A stretch of 64,000 nucleotides of DNA. It comes from Clostridia bacterium. GTDB lineage: Bacteria > Bacillota > Clostridia > Oscillospirales > Acutalibacteraceae. Shown here piece after piece: positions 7,342 to 15,848 of this stretch (positions are counted from its first letter, which is position 1; every line of letters begins with the position of its first letter). The position numbers and the translations under genes were made by a program. The notes under the pieces were generated by a model. The model did no database searches. It was not told the origin of the DNA and saw nothing but the letters and a program-made list of their open reading frames with translations. The stretch spans positions 124,001 through 188,000 of the forward strand of contig JAKSQM010000003.1 of assembly GCA_024404115.1 (NCBI GenBank), written 5' to 3'.

Positions 7342-9042
7342 ATGAAATTTTATTCCTTATTAAAAAGATTTTTTTCACTTATTATGGCGTTAATTTTCGG
7401 CACAGGAATTGCCGTTCCAGTTGTGGTTGAAAAGAATGCAATTTATGTTGACGGCATCACAGGCAGTGATGAAAATATCGGCACGGTAACAGAGCCTGTT
7501 AAAACAATCAGCAAAGCACTTGAACTTGTCAGCGAAAAAACAAAAGAAGTTTTTGTGATTGAAGGCACATTCAACGAAGAAATAATTATTGATAAAAATG
7601 ATGTGATAATTGAGGGCGCAGAGAACTCAAATGCACTCATAACTGCTGGCGAAAATTTAGACGGACAGTGGGAAAAATATAAGAAAAATATTTACAGAAT
7701 CCCTGTGAGCGAAAGGGTTGAAAGCGTGTTTGTTGACGGCGAGCAAATGAACATTGCACGCTGGCCAAATGCTTCAATTGATGATCTTTGCCACATGAAA
7801 AGAGCAAAGACAGATGAGGGCACAAATATGACAACTCTTTGTGATAAATCCCTGCCAAAGGTTGACCTTACAGGTGCAACGCTTGTGCTGTGGTCGGGCG
7901 GCGAATGGGTGCCATTCTGCCGTGAAATTTCATCCTGCACAAAAGGCAAAAGTATATCTTGGGAAGAGCCTGTAAAATCAGCAACAGACGATAACCCAGA
8001 GGGCATGGATTGCTATGTTCCTGACAAGGAAAATGACAGCTATTATGTTTGCAATTCTTTATCACTTCTTGACGCAGCAGGGGAGTGGTTTTATGATAAA
8101 AATGACGGCTTCCTTTACCTGTGTTTCCCCTGCGGAAAAAGCCCGAAAAATTCTGAAATTCAAATCAAAAAACGCACCTGTGCAATCACAATAAATGCCG
8201 ACAATGTTACAATAAAAAATATTGATGTTTTTGGCTGCGTAGTTAAGTGCCACGGCAACAATTGCACCCTTGATGATGTGAATGTGAAATGCTCTGATTA
8301 TTTTGTCAACGCAAATTATTTTGATCAGGATTCTCACATCAGCGTTCTTATTGACGGTAAAAATAATATTTGGAAAAACAGCGAAATTTCAGATACATGG
8401 GGCAGCGGAATCACTCTTTGGGGCGAAAAAAATACTGTTGAAAATTGCCTTATTCACGATGTCTGCTACGCTGGCGGCTATTACGGCTGTGTTAGTGAAA
8501 GAGGTGTTGACAATTCCGTTATGAACTGCACAATGTTCAATTCGGGCAGGTATCTTGTTATGCATAGCGGCAGCGGCATTAAAATCCTCGGTTGTGAGGG
8601 ATTTTCTTCCGCCCTCCTTTCAAAGGATTGCGGTGCTACATACACTTGGGGCACAAACGGCATGGGCGCAGAGATAGCCTATAATTATTTACACGATAAC
8701 CGTGAAGTTGCAATTTATCTTGACAACAACTGCTCTGACTATTATGTTCACCACAATCTTATTAAAAATAACGGCACAGGAATTACGCTCAACAGTCAGG
8801 CTTTGAACGATAAAATCGAAAACAATATTTTTATAAAAAATGAAAAAACTTCAAGCACTTATTGCTACGATAAAGACGAGCCGTCAATGGTTGGTACTGA
8901 AATAAAAAATAATATTTATACAGGCAAATGGAAGCTTGTTGAGGGTGATAATGCACCTTTGTTTGAAAACAATAAATCAATAAAAACTACTATTGGTTTG
9001 AAGCTCCCAAATAGAAATTACGGTTGTGATTTTTATAAATAA
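7342..9042 (+). CDS. Secreted right-handed beta-helix protein, probable polysaccharide-active enzyme
   Basis: The first 30 residues are a signal peptide (MKFYSLLKRFFSLIMALIFG). The N-terminal strand motif YVDGITGSDENIGT...PVKTISKAL is the entry motif of pectate-lyase-like beta-helix proteins and of GH families such as GH120 and GH141. Regular short strands rich in Asn and Gly follow (NVTIKNIDVFGC, NTVENCLIHD, NKIENNIF-like turns) to the end, giving a solenoid of about 450 residues. No single catalytic motif lets me choose between lyase and hydrolase. The isomerase-like gene follows after 24 bp, so the pair may release and convert one sugar. Fold confidence is high; the specific activity is unknown. 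Confidence 0.7.
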   Translation: MKFYSLLKRFFSLIMALIFGTGIAVPVVVEKNAIYVDGITGSDENIGTVTEPVKTISKALELVSEKTKEVFVIEGTFNEEIIIDKNDVIIEGAENSNALITAGENLDGQWEKYKKNIYRIPVSERVESVFVDGEQMNIARWPNASIDDLCHMKRAKTDEGTNMTTLCDKSLPKVDLTGATLVLWSGGEWVPFCREISSCTKGKSISWEEPVKSATDDNPEGMDCYVPDKENDSYYVCNSLSLLDAAGEWFYDKNDGFLYLCFPCGKSPKNSEIQIKKRTCAITINADNVTIKNIDVFGCVVKCHGNNCTLDDVNVKCSDYFVNANYFDQDSHISVLIDGKNNIWKNSEISDTWGSGITLWGEKNTVENCLIHDVCYAGGYYGCVSERGVDNSVMNCTMFNSGRYLVMHSGSGIKILGCEGFSSALLSKDCGATYTWGTNGMGAEIAYNYLHDNREVAIYLDNNCSDYYVHHNLIKNNGTGITLNSQALNDKIENNIFIKNEKTSSTYCYDKDEPSMVGTEIKNNIYTGKWKLVEGDNAPLFENNKSIKTTIGLKLPNRNYGCDFYK

Positions 9043-9066
9043 TTTTTTAAGAAAGGAACATAAAAA

Positions 9067-9864
9067 ATGTATAAACTCGGTCTTTCAACCTGCGGCAAAA
9101 CTGTTGACGAAAATCTTTTTAAAAGCTACAGCGAAGCTGGCATAAAAGCAATGGAACTTTCAATGAACAGCGAAGACTATGATGTCTTCGATTATGAAAA
9201 CGCTCTCAGACTTTCACAAAAATATGATGTTGAATTGTGGAGCTTTCATCTGCCTTTTATGCCATTTAATGAGCTTGATATTTCTGCACCGTCATTAAAG
9301 AACGATACCGTTTCTTATTTAAAATCTCTTATAGAAAAAGCATCATCAATCGGCATAAAAAGATTTATAATTCATTCAAGTGGCGAGCCTGTTTTTGAAA
9401 GAGAAGCAAGGATGGAAATTGCAAAAGAAAGCTTGAAAGAGCTTGCAGATTTTGCAAAAACTTTTGATGCAGTTATCTGCGTTGAGGATTTGCCCAGAAC
9501 CTGCCTTGGCAGAAATTCTGATGAAATTCTTGAGCTTATTTCTGCTCACGATTCTTTAAAAGTCTGCCTTGATACAAACCATCTTTTGTCTGAAAATCTT
9601 TCAGATTTTATTAAAAAAGTCGGCGACAAAATTATCACAACTCATATTTCAGATTATGATTTTGTTGATGAAAAGCACTGGCTTCCTTTTGAGGGCAAAA
9701 TCAATTGGGATGAGGTTGTGTCCGCTCTTAATGAAATAAATTATGACGGTGTGTGGCTTTATGAAATCGGCTTCAAAGCACCGTGGTCAATGCCCCGTGA
9801 AAGAGATTTAACCTGCGATGATTTCAGAAAAAATGCTGAGAAAATTTTTAATAAAGCAGAGTAA
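9067..9864 (+). CDS. Sugar phosphate isomerase/epimerase (AP-endonuclease-2-like TIM barrel)
   Basis: This 265-residue soluble protein belongs to the xylose-isomerase-like TIM barrel family (PF01261). The expected metal-ligand strands appear in order: FIIHSSGE, VICVEDLPR, VCLDTNHL, ITTHISDYD and a closing YDGVWLYEIG, giving Glu, Asp, His and Glu ligands around one divalent metal. Such proteins isomerise or epimerise keto-sugars or inositol derivatives. It starts 24 bp after the beta-helix gene with AAGAAAGGAAC upstream, so the two are one operon. A roughly 110-bp gap containing the next promoter separates it from the oxidoreductase trio. Confidence 0.8.
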   Translation: MYKLGLSTCGKTVDENLFKSYSEAGIKAMELSMNSEDYDVFDYENALRLSQKYDVELWSFHLPFMPFNELDISAPSLKNDTVSYLKSLIEKASSIGIKRFIIHSSGEPVFEREARMEIAKESLKELADFAKTFDAVICVEDLPRTCLGRNSDEILELISAHDSLKVCLDTNHLLSENLSDFIKKVGDKIITTHISDYDFVDEKHWLPFEGKINWDEVVSALNEINYDGVWLYEIGFKAPWSMPRERDLTCDDFRKNAEKIFNKAE

Positions 9865-9914
9865 TTTTCTTGAATGATAAATAAAACTGCGGTCATATGA
9901 TGTGCAATATTTTG

Positions 9915-9943
9915 TTGACATTTATGTGTTATGAGCGTATAAT
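9915..9943 (+). promoter_or_regulatory. Perfect consensus sigma-A promoter of the oxidoreductase trio
   Basis: TTGACA (9915-9920), 17-bp spacer, TATAAT (9938-9943), then TGGAGGT before the ATG at 9974. The promoter strength suggests high expression. Confidence 0.9.
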
Positions 9944-9973
9944 TTTCACAACTGAATATATGGAGGTAATAAA

Positions 9974-11410
9974 ATGAAAACCGATGTATTGGTTATCGGC
10001 GCAGGCGCAGTCGGTACGGCTATTACAAGAGAACTTACAAAATACCGTCTGAATGTTATCTGTGTTGATAAAAGAGAAGATGTAGGCGGAGACTGCTCAA
10101 AGAGCAACTCTGCAATTATCCATACGGGTTATGACGCAAAGCCTGGCACACTTGAGTCCCAGCTTGTTGTTGCCGCTAACCCCAGATATGACCAGCTCAC
10201 AGAAGATCTTGACATTCCGTTTGAGAGAGTTGGCGCAATTCTTCCCGCAATTACAGACGAGCAGTTCGAGCAGCTCCCTGCTATTAAAGAAAAGGCTGTT
10301 AAAAACAGAGTTTATGATGTTGAGTATCTTTCAAAAGAGCAGATACTTGAAATGGAGCCCAACCTTAACCCCGAGGTTAAAGGTGGACTTTATATTCCAA
10401 GAGAGAGCATCATTGACCCATTCATTTTTGTTGTAGCTATGGCAGAGAATGCTGTTGCCAACGGTGCAAAGTTTATGCTTAACACAGAGGTTACAGGCAT
10501 CCGCATGGAGGGCGACAAGGTAGTTGGCGCTGAAACAACAAACGGCTATATCGAGGCTGATTACATAATCAATGCCGCAGGTCTTTTCTGCGATGATATT
10601 GCTGCAATGGTTGGCAAGAACGATTATTATGTAAACCCCAGAAAGGGTCAGTTCTACATCCTTGATAAAAACACAGGCTGCAAGGTTAACCACATTGTTC
10701 TTCCTATCCCCACAAAGGTTACAAAGGGCAAGCTTATGTGCCCCACAATCCACGGCAATATGCTCGTTGGTCCTACAGCTGAAGACCTTACAGATAAATA
10801 TGACAAATCAACAAATGTTGAGGGTCTTGATTCTATCCGTGCTGATGTTCAGAAGCTTATCCCTGGCGTAATCCTCAGCGATACAATCACACAGTATTCA
10901 GGTCTTCGCCCCAACCGTAACCCTGAGGGACTTAATATTGACACATATGATGATGTTAAGCATTATGTAAACCTTTCAGGTGTTCGTTCAACAGGCCTTA
11001 CAAACTCCGTTTCTATCGGCACATATGTTGCAAGCCTTCTTAAAGAAATGGGTCTTGAAATGGTATGGAACGAAAACTTCATTTCAAAGCGCAAGGGCGT
11101 TGTTCGCTTCAAAGAGCTTTCAAAAGAAGAGCAGCATGAGCTTATTAAAAAGAATCCCCTTTATGGTAACATCGTTTGCCGCTGTGAAACAATCACAGAG
11201 GGTCAGATTGTTGACGCTATCCATTCTCCAATCCCTGCAACAACTGTTGACGCTGTTAAGCGCAGACTTCGTGCAGGCATGGGCAGATGTCAGGGTGGCT
11301 TCTGCGGTCCCAAGGTAATTGAAATCCTTGCCCGTGAGCTTGGTGTCAGCGCAGACGAAATCCGTAAGGGCAACAGTAAATCATATATGGTTTGCGGAAA
11401 GGTTAAATAA
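9974..11410 (+). CDS. GlpA-like FAD-dependent dehydrogenase with BFD [2Fe-2S] domain
   Basis: Residues 1-370 are a DAO-type FAD enzyme. VIGAGAVGTAITREL is the dinucleotide-binding fold, IIHTGYD is the family active-site stretch, and YSGLRPNR closes the sheet. Residues about 395-455 are a BFD-like [2Fe-2S] domain with CRCE and GRCQGGFCGP supplying four cysteines. This arrangement matches anaerobic glycerol-3-phosphate dehydrogenase subunit A and hydroxyglutarate oxidase relatives. The next two genes are an FAD/NAD(P) oxidoreductase and a DUF1667 protein, a trio common in Clostridia. I expect an electron-transferring dehydrogenase complex; glycerol-3-phosphate is the likely but unproven substrate. 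No glpF or glpK is present in the window. Confidence 0.85.
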   Translation: MKTDVLVIGAGAVGTAITRELTKYRLNVICVDKREDVGGDCSKSNSAIIHTGYDAKPGTLESQLVVAANPRYDQLTEDLDIPFERVGAILPAITDEQFEQLPAIKEKAVKNRVYDVEYLSKEQILEMEPNLNPEVKGGLYIPRESIIDPFIFVVAMAENAVANGAKFMLNTEVTGIRMEGDKVVGAETTNGYIEADYIINAAGLFCDDIAAMVGKNDYYVNPRKGQFYILDKNTGCKVNHIVLPIPTKVTKGKLMCPTIHGNMLVGPTAEDLTDKYDKSTNVEGLDSIRADVQKLIPGVILSDTITQYSGLRPNRNPEGLNIDTYDDVKHYVNLSGVRSTGLTNSVSIGTYVASLLKEMGLEMVWNENFISKRKGVVRFKELSKEEQHELIKKNPLYGNIVCRCETITEGQIVDAIHSPIPATTVDAVKRRLRAGMGRCQGGFCGPKVIEILARELGVSADEIRKGNSKSYMVCGKVK

Positions 11411-11421
11411 GGTGGACGCTT

Positions 11422-12660
11422 ATGTATGAAATCAAATGTAATGTTTGTGTTGTAGGCGGAGGCCCTGCAGGTCTTGCCGCAGCAGTTGCCGCAAAAAAAG
11501 AGGGTGCAGAGAAAGTTCTTATCGTTGAGCGTGATGAATCTCTCGGCGGTATCCTTCAGCAGTGCATCCATCCCGGCTTTGGTCTTAAACTTTTCAACGA
11601 AGAGCTTACAGGCCCCGAATATTTCGGCAGATTCATTGATGAAGCTGAAAAAGCTGGCGTTGAAACACTTCTTGGCAGCATGGTTCTTGAAGTTTCAGAG
11701 AATCTTGTTACCTGCATCAATTCAGAGTACGGCGTTTGCGAAATCAGCGCAGATGCAGTTGTTCTTGCTATGGGATGCAGAGAGAGAACCCGTGCAAATA
11801 TCGTTATCCCCGGCACTCGCCCCGCAGGCGTTTACACAGCTGGTACAGCACAGCGCCTTATGAACCGCCAGAATGAAATGGTTGGTAAAAAGGTTGTTAT
11901 CCTCGGCTCAGGCGACATCGGTATGATTATGGCTCGCCGTCTTACACTTGAGGGTGCAAAGGTTGAGGCTGTTGTTGAAATTATGGACTTCCTTGCAGGT
12001 CTTACAAGAAACAGAGTTCAGTGCCTTGACGATTTTGGTATTCCGCTTCTTCTTTCACACACTGTTGTTGACATTAAGGGCAACGACCGTGTTGAGGGCG
12101 TAGTTATTGCCGAAGTTGACGAGAAAAAGAAGCCTATCGAAAGCACAAAGAAATTTATCGAGTGCGATACTCTTCTTCTTTCAGTTGGTCTTATTCCCGA
12201 AAACGAGCTTACAAATAACGCTGGCATCAAAATCAGCCCCGTTACAAAAGGCCCCGAAGTTAATCAGTTCATGCAGACAAGCATTCCTTCAGTTTTCGCT
12301 TGCGGCAATGTTGTTCATGTTAATGACCTTGTTGATAATGTATCTGCTGAAAGTGCAACAGCTGGTAAGAATGCCGCTCTTTTTGCAGCAGGCAAGCTTG
12401 AAAAGAAAGATGCAATTAAGGTTGAGGCTGGCGAAAATGTTCGCTATGTTTGCCCCCAGAATGTTGTTCCCTGCGATGGCAAGGTTGACCTCTATTTCCG
12501 TGTTATGAAGCCCAACAAGAATGTTAAAATCACTGTTTGCGACGGTGAAAATGTTCTTTTCAGCCGTAAGGCAATAAAGGTAAATCCAGGCGAAATGGAA
12601 AAGGCTACTGTAGCTGTTGACGGTATTTCAGCTCTTACCGTTGCTGTTAAGGAGGTTTAA
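11422..12660 (+). CDS. NAD(P)/FAD-dependent oxidoreductase, second subunit of the trio
   Basis: This 412-residue flavoprotein has an N-terminal FAD motif VVGGGPAGLAAAVAA, a second NAD(P) motif VVILGSGDIGMIMARR and an ATG-like stretch FACGNVVHV, the order expected for the pyridine nucleotide-disulfide oxidoreductase fold. There is no redox-active Cys pair of the lipoamide dehydrogenase type. ILQQCIHPGFGL near residue 48 is a conserved stretch in this subfamily. It starts 11 bp after the GlpA-like gene and ends 2 bp before the DUF1667 gene, so tight coupling points to one enzyme complex moving electrons between substrate, FAD, FeS and NAD(P). Confidence 0.85.
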   Translation: MYEIKCNVCVVGGGPAGLAAAVAAKKEGAEKVLIVERDESLGGILQQCIHPGFGLKLFNEELTGPEYFGRFIDEAEKAGVETLLGSMVLEVSENLVTCINSEYGVCEISADAVVLAMGCRERTRANIVIPGTRPAGVYTAGTAQRLMNRQNEMVGKKVVILGSGDIGMIMARRLTLEGAKVEAVVEIMDFLAGLTRNRVQCLDDFGIPLLLSHTVVDIKGNDRVEGVVIAEVDEKKKPIESTKKFIECDTLLLSVGLIPENELTNNAGIKISPVTKGPEVNQFMQTSIPSVFACGNVVHVNDLVDNVSAESATAGKNAALFAAGKLEKKDAIKVEAGENVRYVCPQNVVPCDGKVDLYFRVMKPNKNVKITVCDGENVLFSRKAIKVNPGEMEKATVAVDGISALTVAVKEV

Positions 12661-12662
12661 TC

Positions 12663-13019
12663 ATGAAAAAAGATATTATCTGCACCGTATGCCCCATGGG
12701 CTGTGTTATCACAGTTGAGGGTGAAAACGGCAAAATTGACAGCATTGAGGGCTACACCTGCCCAAGAGGAAAGAATTATGCAGAGAATGAGTTTGTTTCT
12801 CCTGTTCGTATTCTTACCTCAACTGCTAAAATTTCAGGTGCAAAAACTCCTCTTGTTGCTGTAAGAAGCAAAACTCCCGTTCCCAAAGATAAGCTCTTTG
12901 ACTGCATGGCAGAGATCAGAAAACTTGAACTCACTGCTCCCGTTAAGCGTGGCGATGTTCTCATTGCTGATGTTTGCGGCACAGGCGTTGACATCGTTTC
13001 ATCTGCTGATGTTAAATAA
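12663..13019 (+). CDS. DUF1667 small cysteine-rich redox protein
   Basis: This 118-residue protein matches DUF1667. Four cysteines at the N-terminus (CTVCPMGC and YTCPRG) are spaced to bind a metal or FeS cluster, and the rest (VRILTSTAKISG, LFDCMAEIRKL, GDVLIADVCGTGVDIV) follows the family pattern. The CPMGC...CPRG motif resembles the cluster-binding N-terminus of molybdopterin oxidoreductases. It is always found with the two preceding flavoproteins and probably acts as their small electron-carrier subunit. The start is fixed by AAGGAGG overlapping the end of the upstream gene. Confidence 0.85.
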   Translation: MKKDIICTVCPMGCVITVEGENGKIDSIEGYTCPRGKNYAENEFVSPVRILTSTAKISGAKTPLVAVRSKTPVPKDKLFDCMAEIRKLELTAPVKRGDVLIADVCGTGVDIVSSADVK

Positions 13020-13033
13020 TTAAATGAACTTTT

Positions 13034-13070
13034 ATCCGCTGCGGTGCTTAGAGTGCTGTGGCGGATTTTT
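13034..13070 (+). terminator. Terminator of the oxidoreductase trio
   Basis: ATCCGC and GCGGAT pair at the base and the inner part is closed by G-T and G-C pairs. TTTTTGCTTTT follows. Confidence 0.75.
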
Positions 13071-13119
13071 GCTTTTGAGAAATAAATTTCAGAAGCTTCA
13101 TTAGTTTTTATACATATTT

Positions 13120-13182
13120 CACAATAATATCAGTTATTGTGCATATAGAAATATTGATTTTTTTGTAACCATATGTTATATT
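13120..13182 (+). promoter_or_regulatory. Promoter with upstream inverted repeat for the large secreted protein
   Basis: TTGATT (13154-13159), 17 bp, TATATT (13177-13182). Immediately upstream lies a perfect inverted repeat CACAATAA-6 bp-TTATTGTG (13120-13141), a position expected for a regulator site. The regulator is not identified. Confidence 0.6.
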
Positions 13183-13215
13183 TAGTAATGATTAAAGTTG
13201 ATGGAGGCATCGTTT

Positions 13216-15753
13216 ATGGTAATGATAAGAAAAATATTTGCCTTTCTTCTGGCATTGATACAAACATTTCTTATAAATATCGGCATCAAAAAAGCTGATA
13301 TGTTAAATGCAGAGGTTACACCTGTTAAAAATGAGGTGTGCGATTTCACTTCACCGGACAGCAGTGAAACGGACCTTTACAAATCTGTTGAGTACGCTTC
13401 TTCTCTTAAAAATCAGGTGCAGTGTACTTATACCGACAGCGAAAGAAACGGCTACATAATGAGCAACAAGGATGTTGTGCTTACCCACAAGCTGACAGAT
13501 GTTGTGAAAACTGCCACTTTGCAGGATAAAAACGGCAACACTTATCTTGAGGATACTTTTAAATCTTTCTATGCAGATAAGTTAGGCGTCCGCCATTATT
13601 TTGAGGATTCTTTTAAAGATGCAAGAGTAAACACAATAAGACTTGGCGAGTATTATTATGACTGCCATGTAAGAGATATGAACTCTGGCACATTTAAGGT
13701 TGATAAAGATTTCCATGTTTACAGCGACAGGCTCTATATGGAATATTCACTTCTTGCAGACAGAGCACGCAAAGCCCCTGCGGCTTTTGGCAGTGAAATC
13801 AGCATTGACAAAGAGAAAGTGAACGCTCTTGAAATCAAAGATAAAAACGGTATTCATAACGATGTTAAGGGCATTGACATCGCATCTGTTGAGTATGCCG
13901 CATTTGATATTGACGGCGCAGGCATTGTTGGCTTTATTGTTCCGTCAGACGGCAGCGCAAAGAGCCTTGAAGTAAAGCTCAACTGTTCAGAATATATAAT
14001 CACTCTTCTTGCCGACCTTTCAGCATATAAGGGCATCAATAAATATGATGAAACAGGCGGATATGACGATTATAAAATCGACTTCGGCTGCCGAATTTTC
14101 ACAAGCAATGACCATTCGTTTGATGAAATTCAGAAGCAGGCAGAGATTGAAAGAAATCCCCTCACTGTAACACTTACCGACGATAACTCCCACGCCAAGG
14201 TTGTTGGCTACGAAGCACTCCGTGGCACATATGCAGTTGAAATGGACGGTATCGGCTTCCAGTTTGCATATGATAACCCCGATTTCAGATTGTTTGCAAA
14301 GCTTTCTGTTGAGGGCGACGATAAAGACAGAAACATTTTTATCCGCACCACAACTCCAAAATCAGGCGGACTTGAATGTGCCGCACTTCTTGATAAAAAC
14401 GATCTCCTTATGCCCATTGATATTGAGGTTTGCAAAAACTTTATGGGCGATGGCGGCGACAATAAATATTCATACAAAGATTATTGCTATGGCGATACTT
14501 TCACACCAATTGTTGTTGAAAACGGAAGCACAAAAGAGTTTACAATAGTAAATCTTTATCAGAACTGGGGCAACTTCCCCCTTAAACAGCTTTCTTCAAT
14601 TGAGTTCCATGTTTCTTATTATCATCTTTCAACAGGAACAACTGAAAGCAACTGCATTGCGCCCTATTTCGTTTTTGGCAGAGATGGCTGGACTTTGCCC
14701 GATTTCAGAGCCGCCAGCACATTCTTCTGGGAAACACAGCCGCAGCACAACTCAGTTGGTACTCTTATATTCGTAAAATATCGTGATAAGAGTGTTAAAA
14801 ATGATGTAATGTCAGAGTTTGCAGGCAGTGAAGTTTTAAGCTACGGACCTACATATGCAAAGGTTAAAGACAGCTATGTTTCTGATTCAGGCAAATTCAC
14901 CTATGATGTTACTCATACAGAATTCCCGCAGACAGACGAAAACAGAACATACTACACCCTTGACATTAACTTCAATGACACAATCACTTTTGATAACTTC
15001 AAAAAAGATTTTGACATTTTCTATTTTGACGGCAGATTTGTTACATTCAAAAACACAAGCTACCTTGACGAGAACAACACACCTGTAAAGGGCGAGGTTT
15101 CATCTGACACAACATATCACACCCTCGGCAGTGAAGCTCCCTATATGGGATTCTACAACATCACAAGCAATACATTTGGAAGCAAATATTTCGGCTGCAA
15201 CTTCTCACTTCTTGTTAAAGACAGCGCAATAACAGTTGATGGCAAAAAGCAGGATATTCCATTTGCTTTCAGAGAATACGGTGATTCAGAAAAGACAGAG
15301 GGCAGCCTTACTCTTGACACTGAAAGCATCACATTCAAAGCAGGGGACAGCATCAAAATCGACCTCATTCTTCTTCCATGGGGAACAGGCGAAGAAACTG
15401 ATGATGTTAATGTTCAAACTGTTCGTGAAGATAGTATCCTCAATCCTCTTGTTGCTCTCAATGGTGAAATGGAAGGCTACGTTCCCACCGTTAAGGCAGA
15501 GAATAATGAAGCTGTTATAACCGTTAAGGGCGGCAGGAACAACAACGCTATTAAGGCAACAGGCTTCACCTCAATGAATAAGCCTACTGTTTACACTATG
15601 ACAGATAACGGCTGGCAGGAATATAATCTCTCATCTGTCTGGGGATATGACGGCTACATGATAAACACAGAGAAAGACGGCACATACTCAATTTCTTTCG
15701 TTTATAATGCAGAGAATCCCGAAAAAGAATATACATTTAAAATTGTGAACTGA
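13216..15753 (+). CDS. Large secreted protein of unknown function
   Basis: The protein has 845 residues from ATG 13216, chosen because GGAGG ends about 8 nt before it; earlier in-frame starts would overlap that ribosome site. The N-terminus MVMIRKIFAFLLALIQTFLI is a signal peptide or anchor. The rest is rich in short beta-type segments, Asp, Tyr and Lys, with no membrane helix and no dockerin, S-layer or LPXTG tail. Aromatic clusters such as YHLSTGTTESN and WTLPDFRAASTFFWETQPQHN suggest a carbohydrate-facing beta-sheet protein, but I do not recognise a family. It has its own promoter. The next gene is a separate lipoprotein 95 bp downstream. Reality of the gene is very likely; its function is open. 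Confidence 0.8.
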   Translation: MVMIRKIFAFLLALIQTFLINIGIKKADMLNAEVTPVKNEVCDFTSPDSSETDLYKSVEYASSLKNQVQCTYTDSERNGYIMSNKDVVLTHKLTDVVKTATLQDKNGNTYLEDTFKSFYADKLGVRHYFEDSFKDARVNTIRLGEYYYDCHVRDMNSGTFKVDKDFHVYSDRLYMEYSLLADRARKAPAAFGSEISIDKEKVNALEIKDKNGIHNDVKGIDIASVEYAAFDIDGAGIVGFIVPSDGSAKSLEVKLNCSEYIITLLADLSAYKGINKYDETGGYDDYKIDFGCRIFTSNDHSFDEIQKQAEIERNPLTVTLTDDNSHAKVVGYEALRGTYAVEMDGIGFQFAYDNPDFRLFAKLSVEGDDKDRNIFIRTTTPKSGGLECAALLDKNDLLMPIDIEVCKNFMGDGGDNKYSYKDYCYGDTFTPIVVENGSTKEFTIVNLYQNWGNFPLKQLSSIEFHVSYYHLSTGTTESNCIAPYFVFGRDGWTLPDFRAASTFFWETQPQHNSVGTLIFVKYRDKSVKNDVMSEFAGSEVLSYGPTYAKVKDSYVSDSGKFTYDVTHTEFPQTDENRTYYTLDINFNDTITFDNFKKDFDIFYFDGRFVTFKNTSYLDENNTPVKGEVSSDTTYHTLGSEAPYMGFYNITSNTFGSKYFGCNFSLLVKDSAITVDGKKQDIPFAFREYGDSEKTEGSLTLDTESITFKAGDSIKIDLILLPWGTGEETDDVNVQTVREDSILNPLVALNGEMEGYVPTVKAENNEAVITVKGGRNNNAIKATGFTSMNKPTVYTMTDNGWQEYNLSSVWGYDGYMINTEKDGTYSISFVYNAENPEKEYTFKIVN

Positions 15754-15848
15754 CAAAATAAAATAAAGACCCGTATAAAGCTAAAACCCTTGCAGTTCAG
15801 ACCCCCGCAAATTTATTAACTGCCCCGTGCAGTTCAGGAGGAAATTTT

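Noticed and set aside
9974..13019. Naming the trio glpABC
   Set aside because: The third gene is DUF1667, not GlpC, and the second is a disulfide-reductase-fold flavoprotein rather than a sure GlpB. Only the first subunit is GlpA-like.
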